DNA of 64,000 nt from Vibrio ordalii ATCC 33509 (lineage in GTDB: Bacteria; Pseudomonadota; Gammaproteobacteria; Enterobacterales; Vibrionaceae): contig AEZC01000085.1 in the NCBI GenBank assembly GCA_000257205.1, positions 1 to 64,000 of the forward strand, written 5' to 3'. A model generated the notes under the pieces. That model ran no database searches, had not been told where the DNA came from, and saw only the letters and a list, made by a program, of their open reading frames with translations. A program made the translations under genes and the position numbers. Below, one piece after another: positions 62,115-64,000 of the stretch. The first letter of the stretch is position 1. Each line of letters starts with the position of its first letter.

Positions 62115-63473
62115 ATGCATATTCACATTCTTGGGATTTGCGGTACGTTTATGGGCGGTGTTGCCGTTTTAGCGCGGCAATTAGGTCATAAAGTTACCGG
62201 CAGCGACGCCAACGTTTACCCACCGATGAGTACGTTATTGGAGTCTCAAGGTATCGAGATTATCGAAGGCTTTGACCCTGCTCAATTAGAGCCCAAGCCT
62301 GATTTGGTGGTGATTGGCAACGCCATGAGTCGCGGCAATCCGTGTGTTGAATATGTGCTGAACCACAACTTGCGTTACACCTCTGGCCCGCAATGGTTGC
62401 AAGAGTTTCTGTTGCATGACCGCTGGGTCCTTGCGGTCGCTGGCACACACGGTAAAACCACTACGTCGAGCATGTTGGCGTGGATCTTAGAAGATTGCGG
62501 TTACCAACCGGGCTTTTTGGTGGGAGGCGTACTTGGCAACTTTGGCATTTCTGCGCGTTTGGGCGAAAGCATGTTTTTTGTGGTAGAAGCCGATGAATAT
62601 GACAGTGCTTTTTTCGATAAGCGTTCTAAGTTTGTCCATTATCACCCACGCACTTTAGTGTTGAATAACTTAGAGTTTGATCATGCAGACATTTTTGACG
62701 ATCTTGAAGCGATTAAGCGCCAATTTCATCATCTAGTGCGTACTGTTCCGGGCAATGGTCGTATTTTTGCTCCGCAAAAAGAGCGCGCATTAGCGGATGT
62801 TCTCGCACGTGGCTGCTGGAGCGAAACTGAGTTTACCGGTGAGCAAGCGCAGTGGAAAGCTGAAAAAATCACGCGTGATGGTTCGCAATTTGATGTGTTC
62901 TTTGACAATGAACGCGTGGGGCGCGTAACTTGGGATTTGGTTGGCGATCATAATGTCGATAACGCCTTAATGGCGATTGGCGCGGCGCGTCACGTAGGGG
63001 TCACTCCAGATTTAGCCTGTCAAGCTTTGGGCAAATTTATCAATACCAAACGTCGTTTAGAGCTCAAAGGCGAAGTGAACGGTATTACGTTGTATGACGA
63101 TTTTGCTCATCATCCAACGGCCATTGAACTTACTTTGGGTGGTTTACGTAACAAGGTAGGCGATCAGAAAATTATCGCGGTTTTAGAGCCTCGTTCGGCT
63201 ACGATGAAGTTGGGCGTGCATAAGCAAACTTTAGCGGCGTCATTACAGCAAGCCGATTCAGTTTATCTCTATCAGCCGAACAATCTTGCTTGGTCGGTGC
63301 AGGATGTGGCTGACCAATGCTCACAACCAGCGCAAGTGAATGATGATATTGATGCTTTCGTCGCGCAAATTGCGCAGCAAGCCCAGCCGGGCGATCACAT
63401 TTTGGTGATGAGCAATGGTGGCTTTGAAGGTATTCATAACAAGCTCCTACTTGCATTAAATCAAGCCATGTAA
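62115..63473 (+). CDS. mpl: UDP-N-acetylmuramate:L-alanyl-gamma-D-glutamyl-meso-diaminopimelate ligase
   Basis: 452 residues. Recycles cell-wall tripeptide onto UDP-MurNAc. Mur ligase plan: N-terminal MHIHILGICGTFMGG, ATP-binding GTHGKTTTSSM (110-120), EADEYDSAFFDKRSKFVHY, and LYDDFAHHPTAIELTLGGLR in the C-terminal domain. The EADEYDSAFFDKRSKF text separates Mpl from MurC. 30 bases before ubiX. Confidence 0.95.
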   Translation: MHIHILGICGTFMGGVAVLARQLGHKVTGSDANVYPPMSTLLESQGIEIIEGFDPAQLEPKPDLVVIGNAMSRGNPCVEYVLNHNLRYTSGPQWLQEFLLHDRWVLAVAGTHGKTTTSSMLAWILEDCGYQPGFLVGGVLGNFGISARLGESMFFVVEADEYDSAFFDKRSKFVHYHPRTLVLNNLEFDHADIFDDLEAIKRQFHHLVRTVPGNGRIFAPQKERALADVLARGCWSETEFTGEQAQWKAEKITRDGSQFDVFFDNERVGRVTWDLVGDHNVDNALMAIGAARHVGVTPDLACQALGKFINTKRRLELKGEVNGITLYDDFAHHPTAIELTLGGLRNKVGDQKIIAVLEPRSATMKLGVHKQTLAASLQQADSVYLYQPNNLAWSVQDVADQCSQPAQVNDDIDAFVAQIAQQAQPGDHILVMSNGGFEGIHNKLLLALNQAM

Positions 63474-63502
63474 TGCCAGCGACACAAACGAAATAGAGAG
63501 TT

Positions 63503-64000
63503 ATGACAACAAAACAGCAAGCCATCACTTTAGCCTTTACTGGCGCTTCAGGTGCTCCTTACGGACTTCGTCTGTTGGAGTGTTTATTGGCTGCAGATTA
63601 CCGAGTGTATCTGCTGATCTCTTCGGCCGCGCGCGTTGTGCTTGCAACCGAGCACGGTTTGAAGTTGCCCAGTGGAACTGAGGCGGCCAAAGCGGCGTTG
63701 GTGGAACATTTACACTGTGATGCCTCACAGCTTGTCGTGTGCGGCAAAGAAGAGTGGTTCTCACCAGTGGCTTCGGGCTCTGCTGCGCCAAAACAGATGG
63801 TGGTGTGCCCATGTTCAGCAGGCAGCGTTGCGGCGATTGCCCATGGCATGTCCGATAATTTGATCGAACGTGCTGCCGATGTCGTGATGAAAGAGCGTGG
63901 CCAACTGGTGTTAGTGGTGCGCGAAACGCCGTTTTCCACCTTACATTTAGAAAACATGCTCAAGTTGTCGCAAATGGGCGTCACCATTATGCCCGCTGCC
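63503..64000 (+). CDS. ubiX: Flavin prenyltransferase UbiX, 5' part
   Basis: 166 residues are visible before the window ends. UbiX makes prenylated FMN, the cofactor of the decarboxylase UbiD in ubiquinone synthesis. [15 protein letters not shown] (12-26), SSAARVVL and [30 protein letters not shown] are the family signatures. AGAGAG lies upstream of ATG 63503. It follows mpl closely, so the two probably share a transcript. Confidence 0.93.
   Translation, partial: MTTKQQAITLAFTGASGAPYGLRLLECLLAADYRVYLLISSAARVVLATEHGLKLPSGTEAAKAALVEHLHCDASQLVVCGKEEWFSPVASGSAAPKQMVVCPCSAGSVAAIAHGMSDNLIERAADVVMKERGQLVLVVRETPFSTLHLENMLKLSQMGVTIMPAA

Overview
The window is a stretch of large-chromosome sequence from a Vibrio of the V. 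cholerae clade. The evidence is gene content and order: MotX (a component of the sodium-driven polar flagellar motor) beside purA, rnr and rlmB; a fused arginine cluster argD-astA-astD; the zrg zinc-uptake cluster; an ERIC element; and protein sequences very close to those expected for Vibrio. I cannot separate V. cholerae from its nearest relatives by reading alone. No rRNA, tRNA, CRISPR array, insertion sequence, integrase or phage gene was seen.

Layout. 1-1321: a visibly AT-rich array of four small secreted paralogous proteins, the first cut by the window edge; this is the only clearly accessory-looking part. 1440-7046: pabA, then argD-astA-astD and a DUF1338 dioxygenase-like gene (arginine synthesis and succinyl-pathway degradation). 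7150-12706 (minus strand): crp, prkB, yheU, yheT, a TIGR02444 gene and the ABC-F gene yheS. 12839-17280: kefG-kefB-yheV, slyD and an isoaspartyl peptidase gene broken by an in-frame amber codon. 17410-22929: purA, motX, rnr, rlmB. 23350-36993: the S10, spc and alpha ribosomal protein operons, with secY and rpoA, 29 genes in the standard gammaproteobacterial order. 37146-43282: fklB, a YtfB/OapA-like gene, elaA, dbpA, a cyclic-nucleotide-binding-domain regulator and cpdB. 43572-47594: cobA-cysD-cysN-cysC (siroheme and sulfate activation). 47637-52418: a TIGR03899 gene, a 34-residue membrane peptide and the zrg zinc cluster behind a perfect Zur-type palindrome. 52559-64000: ytfJ, msrA, tamA-tamB-ytfP, ppa, fbp, mpl and the start of ubiX.

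How parts work together. Most of the window is core metabolism and translation. ArgD probably serves both arginine synthesis and the AST pathway, and candidate ArgR sites lie over its promoter. CobA makes the siroheme precursor needed by sulfite reductase, while CysDN and CysC activate sulfate. TamA and TamB form an envelope assembly/transport machine translated from overlapping genes. The zrg cluster pairs a histidine-rich periplasmic zinc binder with a MacB/LolCDE-type ATPase and permease, which is an unusual architecture for metal uptake.

Points most worth a second look: the secreted paralog array at the left edge, the amber-interrupted isoaspartyl peptidase gene, the zrg system with its hexanucleotide repeat and Zur operator, the flagellar sigma-28 promoter of motX, and the unannotated-size 34-residue membrane peptide. 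I found no convincing wholly new multi-gene system; the left-edge array is the best candidate.
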